NCBI RefSeq assembly: GCF_009604455.1
Contig: NZ_WEGL01000002.1
Span: 124,001-188,000 of the forward strand
Length of the DNA stretch: 64,000 nucleotides
Source of the DNA: Streptomyces sp. RB17
GTDB taxonomy: Bacteria > Actinomycetota > Actinomycetes > Streptomycetales > Streptomycetaceae
Direction: 5' to 3'
Part shown: piece by piece, positions 9,119 through 17,405 of the stretch
How positions within the stretch are numbered: the stretch's first letter is position 1
Layout of the letters: the number at the start of each line of letters is the position of its first letter
Made by a program: the position numbers and the translations under genes
Notes under the pieces: generated by a model
Told to the model about the DNA's origin: nothing
The model's database searches: none
The model's input: only the letters and a program-made list of their open reading frames with translations

Positions 9119-10093
9119 TCAGGCCCCGGCCCGGGTCGCCATGCGGGCCTTGCGGGCGGCCAGCTTCTCGTCGAACTTGAGGGCCTCCGCGTTCAGGCCG
9201 CCCATGAACAGGCCGAGTTCCTCCTGCGCCTCGCGGCCCTCGGGGCCGAGGCCGTCGATCTCCAGGACCTTCAGGAAGCGCAGCACGGGCTGCAGCACGT
9301 CGTCGTGGTGGATGCGCAGGTTGTAGACCTCGCCGATCGCCATCTGCGCGGCGGCCCGCTCGAAGCCGGGGATGCCGTGGCCGGGCATGCGGAAGTTCAC
9401 CACGACGTCCCGGACCGCCTGCATGGTCAGGTCGGGGGCCAGCTCGAAGGCGGCCTTCAGCAGGTTGCGGTAGAAGACCATGTGCAGGTTCTCGTCGGTC
9501 GCGATGCGGGACAGCATGCGGTCGCAGACCGGGTCGCCGGACTGGTGGCCGGTGTTGCGGTGCGAGATCCGGGTGGCCAGTTCCTGGAAGGCGACGTAGG
9601 CGATCGAGTGCAGCATCGAGTGCCGGTTGTCGGACTCGAAGCCCTCGCTCATGTGGGACATGCGGAACTGCTCCAGCTTGTCCGGGTCCACCGCGCGCGA
9701 GGCGAGCAGATAGTCGCGCATCACGATGCCGTGCCGGCCCTCCTCGGCCGTCCAGCGGTGCACCCAGGTGCCCCAGGCGCCGTCCCGGCCGAAGAGCGTG
9801 GCGATCTCGTGGTGGTAGCTCGGCAGGTTGTCCTCGGTGAGCAGGTTGACCACGAGGGCGATGCGGCCGATCTCGGTCACCTTGGACTGGTCCTTGGCCC
9901 AGGCCTCCCCGTCCTCGAACAGGCCGGGGAAGTTGCGGCCGTCGCTCCAGGGCACGTACTCGTGCGGCATCCAGTCCTTGGCGACCTTCAGATGCCGGTT
10001 CAGTTCGGTCTCGACCACTTCCTCCAGCGCGAACAGCAGCCGCGCGTCGGTCCACACGGACGGGCTGCCGAGGTGAGGGGAAGTGATCGTCAC
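9119..10093 (-). CDS. Acyl-ACP desaturase (ferritin-like di-iron)
   Basis: A 324-residue soluble stearoyl-ACP-type desaturase. It has the di-iron ligand motifs of this family, including EExRH as AEEGRHG and the second DENLH motif (IATDENLHMVFYRN). These enzymes introduce a cis double bond into acyl-ACP using O2 and ferredoxin, so this gene probably sets membrane unsaturation. GTG 10093 is chosen because GGAG lies 5 bases upstream; a TTG at 10120 is the alternative. The promoter region carries three phased copies of a TACGA/CGTAG dyad (10151-10196), implying repression by a fatty-acid-sensing regulator encoded elsewhere. Confidence 0.93.
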   Translation of the reverse strand: MTITSPHLGSPSVWTDARLLFALEEVVETELNRHLKVAKDWMPHEYVPWSDGRNFPGLFEDGEAWAKDQSKVTEIGRIALVVNLLTEDNLPSYHHEIATLFGRDGAWGTWVHRWTAEEGRHGIVMRDYLLASRAVDPDKLEQFRMSHMSEGFESDNRHSMLHSIAYVAFQELATRISHRNTGHQSGDPVCDRMLSRIATDENLHMVFYRNLLKAAFELAPDLTMQAVRDVVVNFRMPGHGIPGFERAAAQMAIGEVYNLRIHHDDVLQPVLRFLKVLEIDGLGPEGREAQEELGLFMGGLNAEALKFDEKLAARKARMATRAGA

Positions 10094-10150
10094 GGGAACT
10101 CCAGGGGGGACGCCGAACAAGGAGGGCGGTCCGGCGAGCGGTGCCGGAGA

Positions 10151-10196
10151 CCTACGAGATCGTAGGCTACGAAACCGTAGGTTACGAAGCCGTAGG
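10151..10196. promoter_or_regulatory. Three-copy palindromic operator upstream of the desaturase gene
   Basis: Three direct copies, exactly 15 bp apart, of a dyad of the form (C/T)TACGA-N2/3-CGTAGG. The first, CCTACGAGATCGTAGG at 10151-10166, is a perfect dyad with a 2-bp centre. The second and third (10167-10181 and 10182-10196) keep the TACGA and CGTAGG halves. The array lies about 60 bp upstream of the desaturase start. It is probably a cooperative repressor binding site; the regulator is not in the window. Confidence 0.75.
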
Positions 10197-10342
10197 TTAA
10201 GGCTGTCGTAAAGATCGCTGATCAGTACGGCCGGACGGACTCCGCCAGTCGTGTCTCCCCGCGTTGCCGCCGGCCTCTCCGGGACCTGCGGCGGCTCCGG
10301 GATCTGCGGATCCAGGGGCCGCCGCAGGGATGGGACGATCCG

Positions 10343-11119
10343 TCAGGAGTACAGCTCCCGCAGCCGCACCGAGAGGCACGTCACACAGCCCTCGAGCTTC
10401 TCGAACTCGCTGATGTCCACCGTGACCACCTCGTGGCCGAGATCCGTCAGCAGTTCCGCGGTCTTCGGTGCGCTCGCCGCCATCAGCAGCTTGTGCCCGC
10501 CGAGCAGCACCACGTGCGAGCCGGACTCCTCCGGAACCGACAGGAAGCCGGGGAACAGCGACGGCCGGTCGACCTTCGGGATGTGCCCGATCACCGTGCC
10601 GTCCGGCAGCGCGGTCACCGCGGACTTCAGGTGCAGCACCTTGCTCACGGGAACGGCCACCACACGCGCGCCCAGCGGCTCGAAGGCGGCCCGCACCTGC
10701 TGCACACCGGCGGCGTTGGTGCGTCCGCCGCGCCCGACGTACACCGTGTCGCCGACCTTCAGGACGTCACCGCCGTCCAGCGTGCCCGGCTCCCAGATCC
10801 AGTTGACCGAGCAGCCGATGCGCGCCACCGCCTCCTCCACCCCGACGGTCTCCGCGCGCCGGGACTCCGCGCCGGGCCGGGTGATCAACGCCACGTTCTT
10901 GTACATGACGACGGTGTCCTCGACGAACACCGAGTCCGGGCAGTCGTCCTCCGGGTCGACCTCGATCGTCTCCCAGCCGTGCGTGTCCAGGGCCTCGACA
11001 TAGGCCTCCCACTGCTCGAGGGCGAGCCCGACATCGACCTTCTCCCGCTCGATGTGCGTCACCAGGCCTTCGGCGAGGCGGGGGCTGGGGCGGCGGACGA
11101 GGGCCTTCTTGCTGGGCAC
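10343..11119 (-). CDS. N(G),N(G)-dimethylarginine dimethylaminohydrolase (dimethylargininase)
   Basis: A 258-residue guanidino-modifying enzyme of the pentein (beta/alpha propeller) superfamily. It hydrolyses methylated arginines to citrulline and methylamines. Visible motifs are the acidic substrate-binding segments (PDSVFVEDTVV and GTLDGGDVL), the conserved His region (TVIGHIPK), and the C-terminal nucleophile region LEGCVTCLSVRLRE, where the catalytic Cys is expected. GTG 11119 (VPSKKALVRRP) is preferred, with AAAGG upstream; longer frames run into low-quality sequence. A Streptomyces DDAH of this kind has been described, which supports the name. It is probably monocistronic, next to an ABC-F gene transcribed in the same direction. 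Confidence 0.9.
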   Translation of the reverse strand: MPSKKALVRRPSPRLAEGLVTHIEREKVDVGLALEQWEAYVEALDTHGWETIEVDPEDDCPDSVFVEDTVVMYKNVALITRPGAESRRAETVGVEEAVARIGCSVNWIWEPGTLDGGDVLKVGDTVYVGRGGRTNAAGVQQVRAAFEPLGARVVAVPVSKVLHLKSAVTALPDGTVIGHIPKVDRPSLFPGFLSVPEESGSHVVLLGGHKLLMAASAPKTAELLTDLGHEVVTVDISEFEKLEGCVTCLSVRLRELYS

Positions 11120-11243
11120 GAGGGGCCTTTCGAATCGATGGTGCGGTGGCCGGCGCCGCTGAACGCGGCGCCGGTCCGCCATCATGCAATCCGCCCCGGC
11201 CACGACAAAACCCTCGTTGTCAGGCTGTGCCCCTCCTGAGACG

Positions 11244-12875
11244 TCAGAACCCGGGCGGGACCCCGATGTCCTCCGGCGCGATCTCCTTCAGCTCTCCCTC
11301 CTCCATCAGCAGCCAGCGCGTGACCCCGATCGACTCGAGGAACGGCAGGTCGTGGCTTGCCACGAGCAGCGCGCCCTCGTACGACTCCAGGGCCGAGGTC
11401 AGCTGCCGCGCGCTCGCCATGTCCAGGTTGTTGGTCGGCTCGTCGAGCAGCAGCAGCTGGGGTGCCGGCTCGGCGAGCATCAGCGCGGCCAGCGCCGCGC
11501 GGAACCGCTCGCCGCCGGACAGGGTGCCCGCCTTCTGGTCGGCCCGCGCGCCCCGGAACAGGAAGCGGGCGAGCCGCGCCCGGATCCGGTTGTTCGTGGC
11601 GTCCGGCGCGAACCGCGCCACGTTCTCGACGACCGACAGCGCGTCGTCCAGCACGTCCAGCCGCTGGGGCAGGAAACGCAGCGGGACATGCGCCCGCGCC
11701 TCGCCGGCCACCGGTGCCAGCTCGCCCGCGACGGTCCGCAGCAGCGTCGTCTTGCCGGCGCCGTTGTGGCCGACCAGCGCGATGCGCTCCGGGCCGCGCA
11801 GATCGAGAATGCCCTCCACGCGCGCGTGGTAGGCCATGCCCAGGTTCTGCAGGGTGAGCACCTGCCGGCCGGGCGGTACGGCCGTGTACGGCAGGTCGAC
11901 GCGGATCTCGTCGTCGTCCCGCACCGCCTCCACCGCCTCGTCCAGGCGTTCCCTGGCCTCGGCGAGCCGTTCCTCGTGCATGATGCGGTGCTTGCCCGCC
12001 GACTCCTGGGCGGCGCGTTTGCGGGCGCCCATGACGATCTTCGGTTCGCGCTTGGAGTCCCACATCTTCTGCCCGTACCGCTTGCGGCGGGCCAGCTTGA
12101 CCTGGGCGTCGGCCAGCTCGCGCTTCTGCTTGCGCACATCGGCCTCGGCGACGCGCATCATCCGCTCGGCCGCCTCCTGCTCGACGGCCAGAGCCTCCTC
12201 GTACGCAGAGAAGTTGCCGCCGTACCAGGTGACGTCCCCGGAGCGCAGTTCCGCGATCTGGTCGACCAGGTCGAGCAGTTCCCGGTCGTGACTGACCACG
12301 ACCAGGACGCCCGGCCACGCGGAGACGGCCTGGTACAGCCGTCTGCGCGCATACAGGTCGAGGTTGTTGGTGGGCTCGTCCAGCAACAGCACGTCCGGGC
12401 GGCGCAGCAACAGCGCGGCCAGCCGCAGCAGCACCGACTCGCCGCCGGAGACCTCGCCGACCGTGCGGTCCAGGCCGATGTGGCCGAGGCCGAGCTCGCC
12501 GAGCGTGACGAGGGCGCGTTCCTCGACGTCCCAGTCGTCGCCGAGCGTCTCGAAGTGCTCCTCGGCGACGTCGCCCGCCTCGATGGCGTGCAGCGCAGCC
12601 CGCCGTTCGGCGATGCCGAGGGCCCGGTCGACGCGGAGCGTGGTGTCGAGGGTGACGTTCTGCGGGAGGTAGCCGACCTCGCCGTACACCCTGACGGTGC
12701 CGTCGGCCGGGGTGAGCTCACCGGCAAGCAGCTTCAACAGGGTGGATTTCCCTGATCCGTTGACGCCGACGAGGCCGGTCCGGCCGGGCCCGAAGGAGAT
12801 GTCGAGGCCGTCGAAGACGGCGGTGCCGTCGGCCCAGGCGAAGGAAATGGACGTACAGGTGAGGGATGGTGACAT
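11244..12875 (-). CDS. ABC-F family ATPase (ribosome-associated, possible antibiotic protection)
   Basis: A 543-residue soluble protein with two ABC domains and no membrane segment. Walker A motifs are GVNGSGKST (about residue 38) and GHNGAGKTT; both halves have SGGE signatures and LLLDEPTNNLD Walker B motifs. The long charged linker between them (about 230-310: KQKRELADAQ..ARRKRYGQKM) is the interdomain linker that reaches the ribosome in ABC-F factors. ABC-F proteins either tune translation or dislodge drugs from the peptidyl-transferase centre. A leader of about 225 nt with a canonical promoter and alternative hairpins precedes the gene, as in inducible resistance ABC-F genes. The drug specificity cannot be read from sequence. 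Confidence 0.93.
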   Translation of the reverse strand: MSPSLTCTSISFAWADGTAVFDGLDISFGPGRTGLVGVNGSGKSTLLKLLAGELTPADGTVRVYGEVGYLPQNVTLDTTLRVDRALGIAERRAALHAIEAGDVAEEHFETLGDDWDVEERALVTLGELGLGHIGLDRTVGEVSGGESVLLRLAALLLRRPDVLLLDEPTNNLDLYARRRLYQAVSAWPGVLVVVSHDRELLDLVDQIAELRSGDVTWYGGNFSAYEEALAVEQEAAERMMRVAEADVRKQKRELADAQVKLARRKRYGQKMWDSKREPKIVMGARKRAAQESAGKHRIMHEERLAEARERLDEAVEAVRDDDEIRVDLPYTAVPPGRQVLTLQNLGMAYHARVEGILDLRGPERIALVGHNGAGKTTLLRTVAGELAPVAGEARAHVPLRFLPQRLDVLDDALSVVENVARFAPDATNNRIRARLARFLFRGARADQKAGTLSGGERFRAALAALMLAEPAPQLLLLDEPTNNLDMASARQLTSALESYEGALLVASHDLPFLESIGVTRWLLMEEGELKEIAPEDIGVPPGF

Positions 12876-13136
12876 GAGGGCCTCGCGAGGGGTTTCGTGC
12901 GGTCGGGGGAGGCATGTCGAGACACCGCGAGGCGGGAACCGAAGGGTCGTGGGGGCACGGAGAGGCCACGAAAAAGGGCCTGTGCCCGAGGACGGCTCGG
13001 ACGCCGAGGTCGCATGCCGCGCACACCTCTACCGGTGCGAACGCGATGCCTCAGGACCTCAGACGAGCAACGTCCTTCTCCAATCGACGACAACAGGACC
13101 GATGTACACCGTAGGAAGGGCCCTGAGGGCTGTCAA
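12876..13136 (-). promoter_or_regulatory. Promoter and structured leader of the ABC-F gene (candidate attenuator)
   Basis: On the minus strand TTGACA (13136-13131) and TACGGT (13113-13108) are 17 bp apart, an excellent vegetative promoter, giving a transcript start near 13101 and about 225 nt of leader. The leader holds competing hairpins. CTCGG/CCGAG and CCGAG/CTCGG pairings share bases around 12987-13008. A composite stem GGGCAC-AGGCC/GGCCT-GTGCCC spans 12987-12953 with a U5 run in its loop. The smaller GGGC/GCCC hairpin runs directly into that U5 run. A possible upstream ORF starts at ATG 13015 (MRPRRPSRPRAQALF) and passes through these structures. Just before the gene is the palindrome CCTCGCGAGG. 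Confidence 0.6.
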
Positions 13137-13248
13137 CGCAATTAAGGGCGGCCCCGTCCGTGCAACGGCCGGCGACCGGAGGGCACGCCCCACGGACATG
13201 TCGGATTCCTGCCAGCTCCTGGCTCGCGCCGCATGCTTGGCTGGGCCC

Positions 13249-14088
13249 ATGACGCATCCGCACCCGCTCCGCGAAACCGCCCTCGCCTTCCACGCCCTGC
13301 ACGTGCCCGGCCGGCCGCTCGTGCTGCCCAATGCCTGGGACGCGGCCAGTGCCGCCGTCGTGGCGCGGGCCGGCGCCGCGGCGGTCGCGACCACCAGTGC
13401 CGGGCTGGCCTGGTCGCTCGGCGCCGCCGACGGCGACCGGCTCGACCGCGACCGAGCACGGGAGGCCGTGGCCCGGATCGCCGCCGTCGTGCGCGTCCCG
13501 GTCAGCGCGGACATCGAGGCCGGGTACGCCACGGACCCTGCCGGGGTCGCCGACACCGTCCGGGCCGTGCTCACCGCCGGCGCGGTCGGCGTCAACATCG
13601 AGGACGCCCGGCACGAGGCGGGCGGCGAGCCGCTGCGGCCCGTCGCCGAGCAGGCGGAGAGGATTGCCGCCGCCCGCGCGGCCGCCGACGAAGCGGGCGT
13701 ACCGCTGTTCGTCAACGCGCGGATCGACACGTTCCTGCGCGGCGCCGGGGGAGTGGACGCCACCCTGGAGCGGGCCGCGGCCTTCCGCGCCGCGGGCGCC
13801 GACGGGATCTTCGTCCCCGGGGCCGTCGACCCGGGGACGGTGAAGGAACTGGTCGAGGGGATCGACGGCCCGGTCAACGTGATGGTCTTCCCCGGCGCGC
13901 CGTCCGTCGCCGAACTGGCCGCCCTGGGCGTCGCCCGGATCAGCGCGGGGTCCGCACTCGCCCAGGCCGCCCACGCCCTGGTCCGCCGCGCCGCGCGGGA
14001 GCTGCTGGAGGCGGGGACGTACGGGGCGCTGGCCGACGGGTACGACTACGGGGAGCTGAACACCCTGCTCACGCCCACGGCGGACTGA
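13249..14088 (+). CDS. Isocitrate lyase/PEP mutase family protein
   Basis: A 279-residue TIM-barrel enzyme of the isocitrate lyase/phosphoenolpyruvate mutase superfamily. The substrate-binding start LPNAWDAASA, a TTSAG strand, PVSADIEAGYA (metal-binding Asp/Glu region), GVNIED and the FVNARIDTFLR strand are all typical. The catalytic KKCGH-type loop of true isocitrate lyases is absent, which fits carboxy-PEP mutase or oxaloacetate-decarboxylase-like members. ATG 13249 has no convincing SD. The gene is divergent from the ABC-F gene and sits alone. Exact reaction unknown. Confidence 0.85.
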   Translation: MTHPHPLRETALAFHALHVPGRPLVLPNAWDAASAAVVARAGAAAVATTSAGLAWSLGAADGDRLDRDRAREAVARIAAVVRVPVSADIEAGYATDPAGVADTVRAVLTAGAVGVNIEDARHEAGGEPLRPVAEQAERIAAARAAADEAGVPLFVNARIDTFLRGAGGVDATLERAAAFRAAGADGIFVPGAVDPGTVKELVEGIDGPVNVMVFPGAPSVAELAALGVARISAGSALAQAAHALVRRAARELLEAGTYGALADGYDYGELNTLLTPTAD

Positions 14089-14171
14089 ACGGGTCGGCCA
14101 CGCCCGCGGAGCCCCGCACACGGCTGCACGCGCGCGTGGCCAGGCACGTCGGCTTCACGCGCGCGTGGCGC

Positions 14172-14588
14172 TCAGCAGGCGTCCCGCATCAGTTCGGCCA
14201 GGCCGTGGTCAAGGTCGAGCTGGAGGTGTTCCAGGCCGACGGGGACGAGCTCGTTGGTCGCCTCCAGGAAGTGCCGGATCTCGCCCGAGCGCACGTGCAC
14301 GATCGCGGTGCCCTCGGGGGCGTGGAACTCCAGCACGGTGCGGTCGTAGCCGTAGGGCCGCACCCGGACGTCCCCGTGCCCCTCGGGCTGCTGCAGCCCG
14401 GCCGTGAGCAGCTCGCGGGAGAAGGTCCAGCACACCTCGACCCCTTCGAGGGTGGCCGGGGCCGGGAAGGTCATGACGACGGCGAACGGGTCGCGTCGGT
14501 CGTAGCGCAGCGTCGCGGGAATGGTCGGCATGCGCGGTGCGGCGGCGACGAGACGGGCCTCTACGGGCTGCTCGATGACGGTGGACAA
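14172..14588 (-). CDS. ssgD: SsgA-like sporulation and cell-division protein (SsgD-like)
   Basis: A 138-residue SsgA-like protein, a family restricted to morphologically complex actinobacteria. Family hallmarks are the LRYDRRDPFAVVMTF strand, the VCWTFSRELLTAGL segment, and the C-terminal LELDLDH-type region (LQLDLDHGLAELM). SALPs recruit FtsZ or direct peptidoglycan remodelling; SsgD in S. coelicolor is linked to lateral wall integrity. A TTG start at 14588 gives STVIEQPVEARL, has GGGAG just upstream and matches family length; a longer frame to 14642 is less likely. The symbol rests on family plus local gene order resembling S. coelicolor, so treat ssgD as probable. Confidence 0.85.
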   Translation of the reverse strand: MSTVIEQPVEARLVAAAPRMPTIPATLRYDRRDPFAVVMTFPAPATLEGVEVCWTFSRELLTAGLQQPEGHGDVRVRPYGYDRTVLEFHAPEGTAIVHVRSGEIRHFLEATNELVPVGLEHLQLDLDHGLAELMRDAC

Positions 14589-14798
14589 CGCCTTGCTCCC
14601 TCGTGACGGCTGGACTACGCCCGGGTGTGAGACACCCGGCACCGGAAGAGACGACGGATCCGGCCGATCCGTGCACAGGAATCACGAGTGACCTCGGTCA
14701 CCGCGTTCATGCACGGCGGGGTTCCGCCGTTTCTCCCTTGCGACGGAGGGCAGTTGGCCTCTGGACGGCACCGGGCCGGTGGGCTAGCTTCGCCCGCC

Positions 14799-15902
14799 AT
14801 GAGGCGCTTGGGGAACACGCGACGCAGAGGACGCACGAGCAGACTGGTGGCGGCGGGGGTGGCGTGCGGCGCGGCGCTGGCAGCGCTGACCGTGCCCGCC
14901 GCCGAGGCAGCACCCCTCGGGCAGGGGAGTCCGCACTGGGCGCCGAAGGACCCGGGCACCCCGCAGGTCCGCTTCCGGGGCCTCGCGGCCGTCGACCGGC
15001 ACACCGCCTGGCTGGCCGGTACCGGCGGCACGGTGCTGCGCACCACCGACGGCGGAGTCGGCTGGCGGAACGTCTCTCCGCCCGGCGCGGCCGATCTGCA
15101 GTTCCGCGACGTCGAGGCGTTCGACGCGCGCCACGCCGTGGTGCTGGCCATCGGTGAGGGCGAGGCCTCGCGCGTGTACCGCACCGACGACGGCGGGGCC
15201 ACCTGGACGGAGTCCTTCCGCAACACCGACCCGAAGGCGTTCTACGACTGCCTCGCCTTCTTCGACCGCCGGCACGGCCTCGCCATGAGCGACCCCGTGG
15301 ACGGAAGGTTCCGCATCCTGTCCACCAGCGACGGCGGCCGCTCCTGGCGGCTCCTGCCCTCCACGGGCATGCCGCCGGCCCTGGACGGTGAGGCGGGCTT
15401 CGCCGCGAGCGGCCAGTGCCTGGTCACCTCGGGCCCGAAGGACGTCTGGCTCGCGACCGGCGGCGGCGCCCACGCGCGCGTGCTGCACTCCGCCGACCGG
15501 GGACTGACCTGGATCGCCGCCGACACACCGGTGCCCGCCGGCGATCCCGCCAAGGGCGTCTTCGCGCTCGCCTTCCGCGACCGCGGCCACGGCCTCGCCG
15601 TCGGCGGCGACTACCGCCCCGACCAGGCCTCGCCGCAGGCCGCCGCGGTCACCGCCGACGGCGGCCGCACCTGGGCCCCGGCCGCCACGCCCCCGCCCGC
15701 CTACCGCTCCGGGGCCGCCTGGCTGCCGCACAGCCGCACCGCCGCGCTCGCGGTCGGCCCCACCGGCACCGACCTCACCACCGACGCCGGCCGCACCTGG
15801 CGCACGATCGACACCGGCTCGTACGACACCGTGGACTGCACCCCCGACCTCAGTTGCTGGGCGGCCGGTGAACAGGGGAGGGTCGCGCGGCTGGAACGCT
15901 GA
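14799..15902 (+). CDS. Secreted YCF48/BNR-repeat (WD40-like) protein
   Basis: A 367-residue exported beta-propeller. A signal peptide covers about residues 1-38 (basic RRRGRTSR, then a hydrophobic AAGVACGAALAALTVP and an AEA cleavage site). The mature part has repeated photosystem-assembly-factor/BNR blades, each with T-D-(G/A)-G-x-T/S-W: TTDGGVGW, TDDGGATW, TSDGGRSW, SADRGLTW, TADGGRTW and TTDAGRTW. Such propellers often act as sialidase-like or assembly scaffolds; no enzyme residues are identifiable. In Streptomyces these are commonly annotated as oxidoreductases without proof. ATG 14799 is chosen to start the signal peptide. It is divergent from ssgD. Confidence 0.87.
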   Translation: MRRLGNTRRRGRTSRLVAAGVACGAALAALTVPAAEAAPLGQGSPHWAPKDPGTPQVRFRGLAAVDRHTAWLAGTGGTVLRTTDGGVGWRNVSPPGAADLQFRDVEAFDARHAVVLAIGEGEASRVYRTDDGGATWTESFRNTDPKAFYDCLAFFDRRHGLAMSDPVDGRFRILSTSDGGRSWRLLPSTGMPPALDGEAGFAASGQCLVTSGPKDVWLATGGGAHARVLHSADRGLTWIAADTPVPAGDPAKGVFALAFRDRGHGLAVGGDYRPDQASPQAAAVTADGGRTWAPAATPPPAYRSGAAWLPHSRTAALAVGPTGTDLTTDAGRTWRTIDTGSYDTVDCTPDLSCWAAGEQGRVARLER

Positions 15903-15961
15903 GGTGCGCGGCCGGAACCGGGTACTCGGGTCGCACGGGAACCGAGACGAAGGGAGCCATC

Positions 15962-16300
15962 ATGCCCGCCGGTTCCAGCTCCAAGCGCGAGCGTCAGTAC
16001 GAACACATCAAGAAGAGCGCGCAGGACCGGGGCGAGAGCACCGGGCGCGCCGAGGAGATCGCCGCGCGGACCGTGAACAAGGAACGTGCCCGTTCCGGCG
16101 AGTCCAGGACCGCCAGCCGCAGCTCGACGGAGGACATGTCGTCCAGCAAGCGTGGCGGTCAGCGGTCGGGCAACCGGGCCGGTTCCCAGGGCCCGACCCG
16201 CGACCAGCTCTACAACGAGGCGAAGCAGCGCGGCATCGAGGGCCGTTCGCACATGAACAAGGGCGAGCTGCAGCGCGCGCTGAACGCCAAGAAGGGATGA
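15962..16300 (+). CDS. Small basic hydrophilic protein, Rho-N/SAP-like C-terminus
   Basis: A 112-residue, very hydrophilic protein with GAAGGGAG just upstream of ATG 15962. The first 75 residues are rich in Ser, Arg, Glu and Lys and look disordered. The last 35 (TRDQLYNEAKQRGIEGRSHMNKGELQRAL) form a short helix-extended-helix typical of Rho N-terminal or SAP-like nucleic-acid-binding motifs (x-L-Y-x-E-A-K-x-x-x-I-x-G-R-S-x-M-x-K-x-E-L). Streptomyces homologues carry the name plasmid stabilisation protein, which I consider unproven. Function unknown; nucleic-acid association is a reasonable guess. It is immediately followed by a convergent YciI gene. Confidence 0.85.
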   Translation: MPAGSSSKRERQYEHIKKSAQDRGESTGRAEEIAARTVNKERARSGESRTASRSSTEDMSSSKRGGQRSGNRAGSQGPTRDQLYNEAKQRGIEGRSHMNKGELQRALNAKKG

Positions 16301-16307
16301 GCGGCAG

Positions 16308-16604
16308 TCAGTCCGGTGTCTGCCGGTGGCGGGCCAGCTCGGGAACCGTCTTCGTGGCGACGAATTCCGTGATGCGGTACGTGCACGCGCCGCCCACGGC
16401 GAACGGGTCGCCCGCCACGATCTCCTCGATCCGGGCGCGGTCCTCGGCGACGGCGAGGATCACCCCGCCGTTCCGGGGCTGCTTGCGCCCGGAGGCCAGG
16501 AAGAAGCCCTTCTCGTACTGCTCCTCGAGCCACGCCCGGTGGTCGGGCAGCAGCGCGTCGACGGCGTCGAGAGGTGCGGTGTAGGTCAGCTCCAGTACGA
16601 ACAT
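16308..16604 (-). CDS. YciI-family protein
   Basis: A 98-residue ferredoxin-fold protein of the YciI/YCII family. It has the LPDHRAWLEEQYEKGFFLASG segment, in which an Asp-His pair is the proposed acid-base site, and a GGVILA strand followed by a DPFAVGGACTYRITEF segment. Family members include muconolactone isomerase-like enzymes and proteins of unknown role. ATG 16604 gives the standard N-terminus MFVLELTYT. The gene converges on the small basic-protein gene (stops 8 bp apart) and is divergent from nfi. Confidence 0.88.
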   Translation of the reverse strand: MFVLELTYTAPLDAVDALLPDHRAWLEEQYEKGFFLASGRKQPRNGGVILAVAEDRARIEEIVAGDPFAVGGACTYRITEFVATKTVPELARHRQTPD

Positions 16605-16664
16605 GATCGCGAGCGTACCCCCGGGCTCCGACAACGGCCCGGGGACCGTACAGTTCAGGTCACC

Positions 16665-17405
16665 ATGACGACCGTAGGCGTACCCGCGGGCTGGCCCGCG
16701 ACCGAGGAAGAGGCCCGCGCGGTGCAGGACGAGCTGCGTGGGCGGGTGGTGCTCGACGAGCGGGGACCGGAGCCGGGCACGGGCCGGGTCACCGGGGTCG
16801 ACGTCGCCTACGACGACGACCTCGACCTCGTCGCCGCGGCGGCCGTCGTGCTGGACGCCGTGACCCTGGACGTGGTGGCGGAGGCGACGGCCGTCGGCAG
16901 GGTCTCCTTCCCGTACGTGCCCGGCCTGCTCGCCTTCCGTGAGATCCCCACCGTCCGGGCCGTCCTGGACCGGCTGCCGTGTCCGCCCGGCCTGGTCGTC
17001 TGCGACGGCTACGGCCTGGCCCATCCGCGCCGCTTCGGTCTCGCGAGCCACCTCGGCGTGCTCACCGGCCTGCAGGTCATCGGTGTCGCCAAGAACCCGT
17101 TCACCTTCACGTACGACGATCCCGGCCCGGCGCGGGGCGCCTGCGCTCCGCTGCGCGCGGGGGACGAGGAGGTCGGGCGGGCGCTGCGCACCCGGGACGG
17201 CGTCAAACCGGTCTTCGTCTCCGTCGGCCACCGCGTGAGCCTGGACAACGCCGTGGCCCACACGCTGGCCCTGACCCCGCGCCACCGGCTGCCGGAGACC
17301 ACACGCCGGGCGGACGCCCTGTGCCGCCGCGCGCTGCGGGAGGCGGCACGAAGCGTTGGAGGAAGCGCTCAGGAGGCGACCACGCGCCAGGCGCCGACCT
17401 CCTGA
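16665..17405 (+). CDS. nfi: Endonuclease V (deoxyinosine 3'-endonuclease)
   Basis: A 246-residue endonuclease V that nicks DNA one base 3' of deoxyinosine and so repairs adenine deamination. The family core is visible: GVDVAYDDDL with the first catalytic Asp, the SFPYVPGLLAFREIP wedge motif (PYVP), VCDGYGLAHPRRFGLASHLG with the second acidic residue, and the GVAKNPF motif. Product length is slightly above the usual 220-230. The last 20 residues (SVGGSAQEATTRQAPTS) lie in sequence that overlaps a decayed antisense gene and are probably not conserved. ATG 16665 follows a short purine-rich stretch. Confidence 0.93.
   Translation: MTTVGVPAGWPATEEEARAVQDELRGRVVLDERGPEPGTGRVTGVDVAYDDDLDLVAAAAVVLDAVTLDVVAEATAVGRVSFPYVPGLLAFREIPTVRAVLDRLPCPPGLVVCDGYGLAHPRRFGLASHLGVLTGLQVIGVAKNPFTFTYDDPGPARGACAPLRAGDEEVGRALRTRDGVKPVFVSVGHRVSLDNAVAHTLALTPRHRLPETTRRADALCRRALREAARSVGGSAQEATTRQAPTS

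Noticed and set aside
12971..12987. Simple intrinsic terminator GGGC/GCCC with T5
   Set aside because: The 4-bp stem is too weak by itself, and a larger stem places the T run in its loop. Kept only as part of a candidate attenuator.
13059..13109. 16-codon leader peptide starting at GTG 13109
   Set aside because: The start codon overlaps the -10 box of the promoter, so it cannot lie in the transcript from that promoter.
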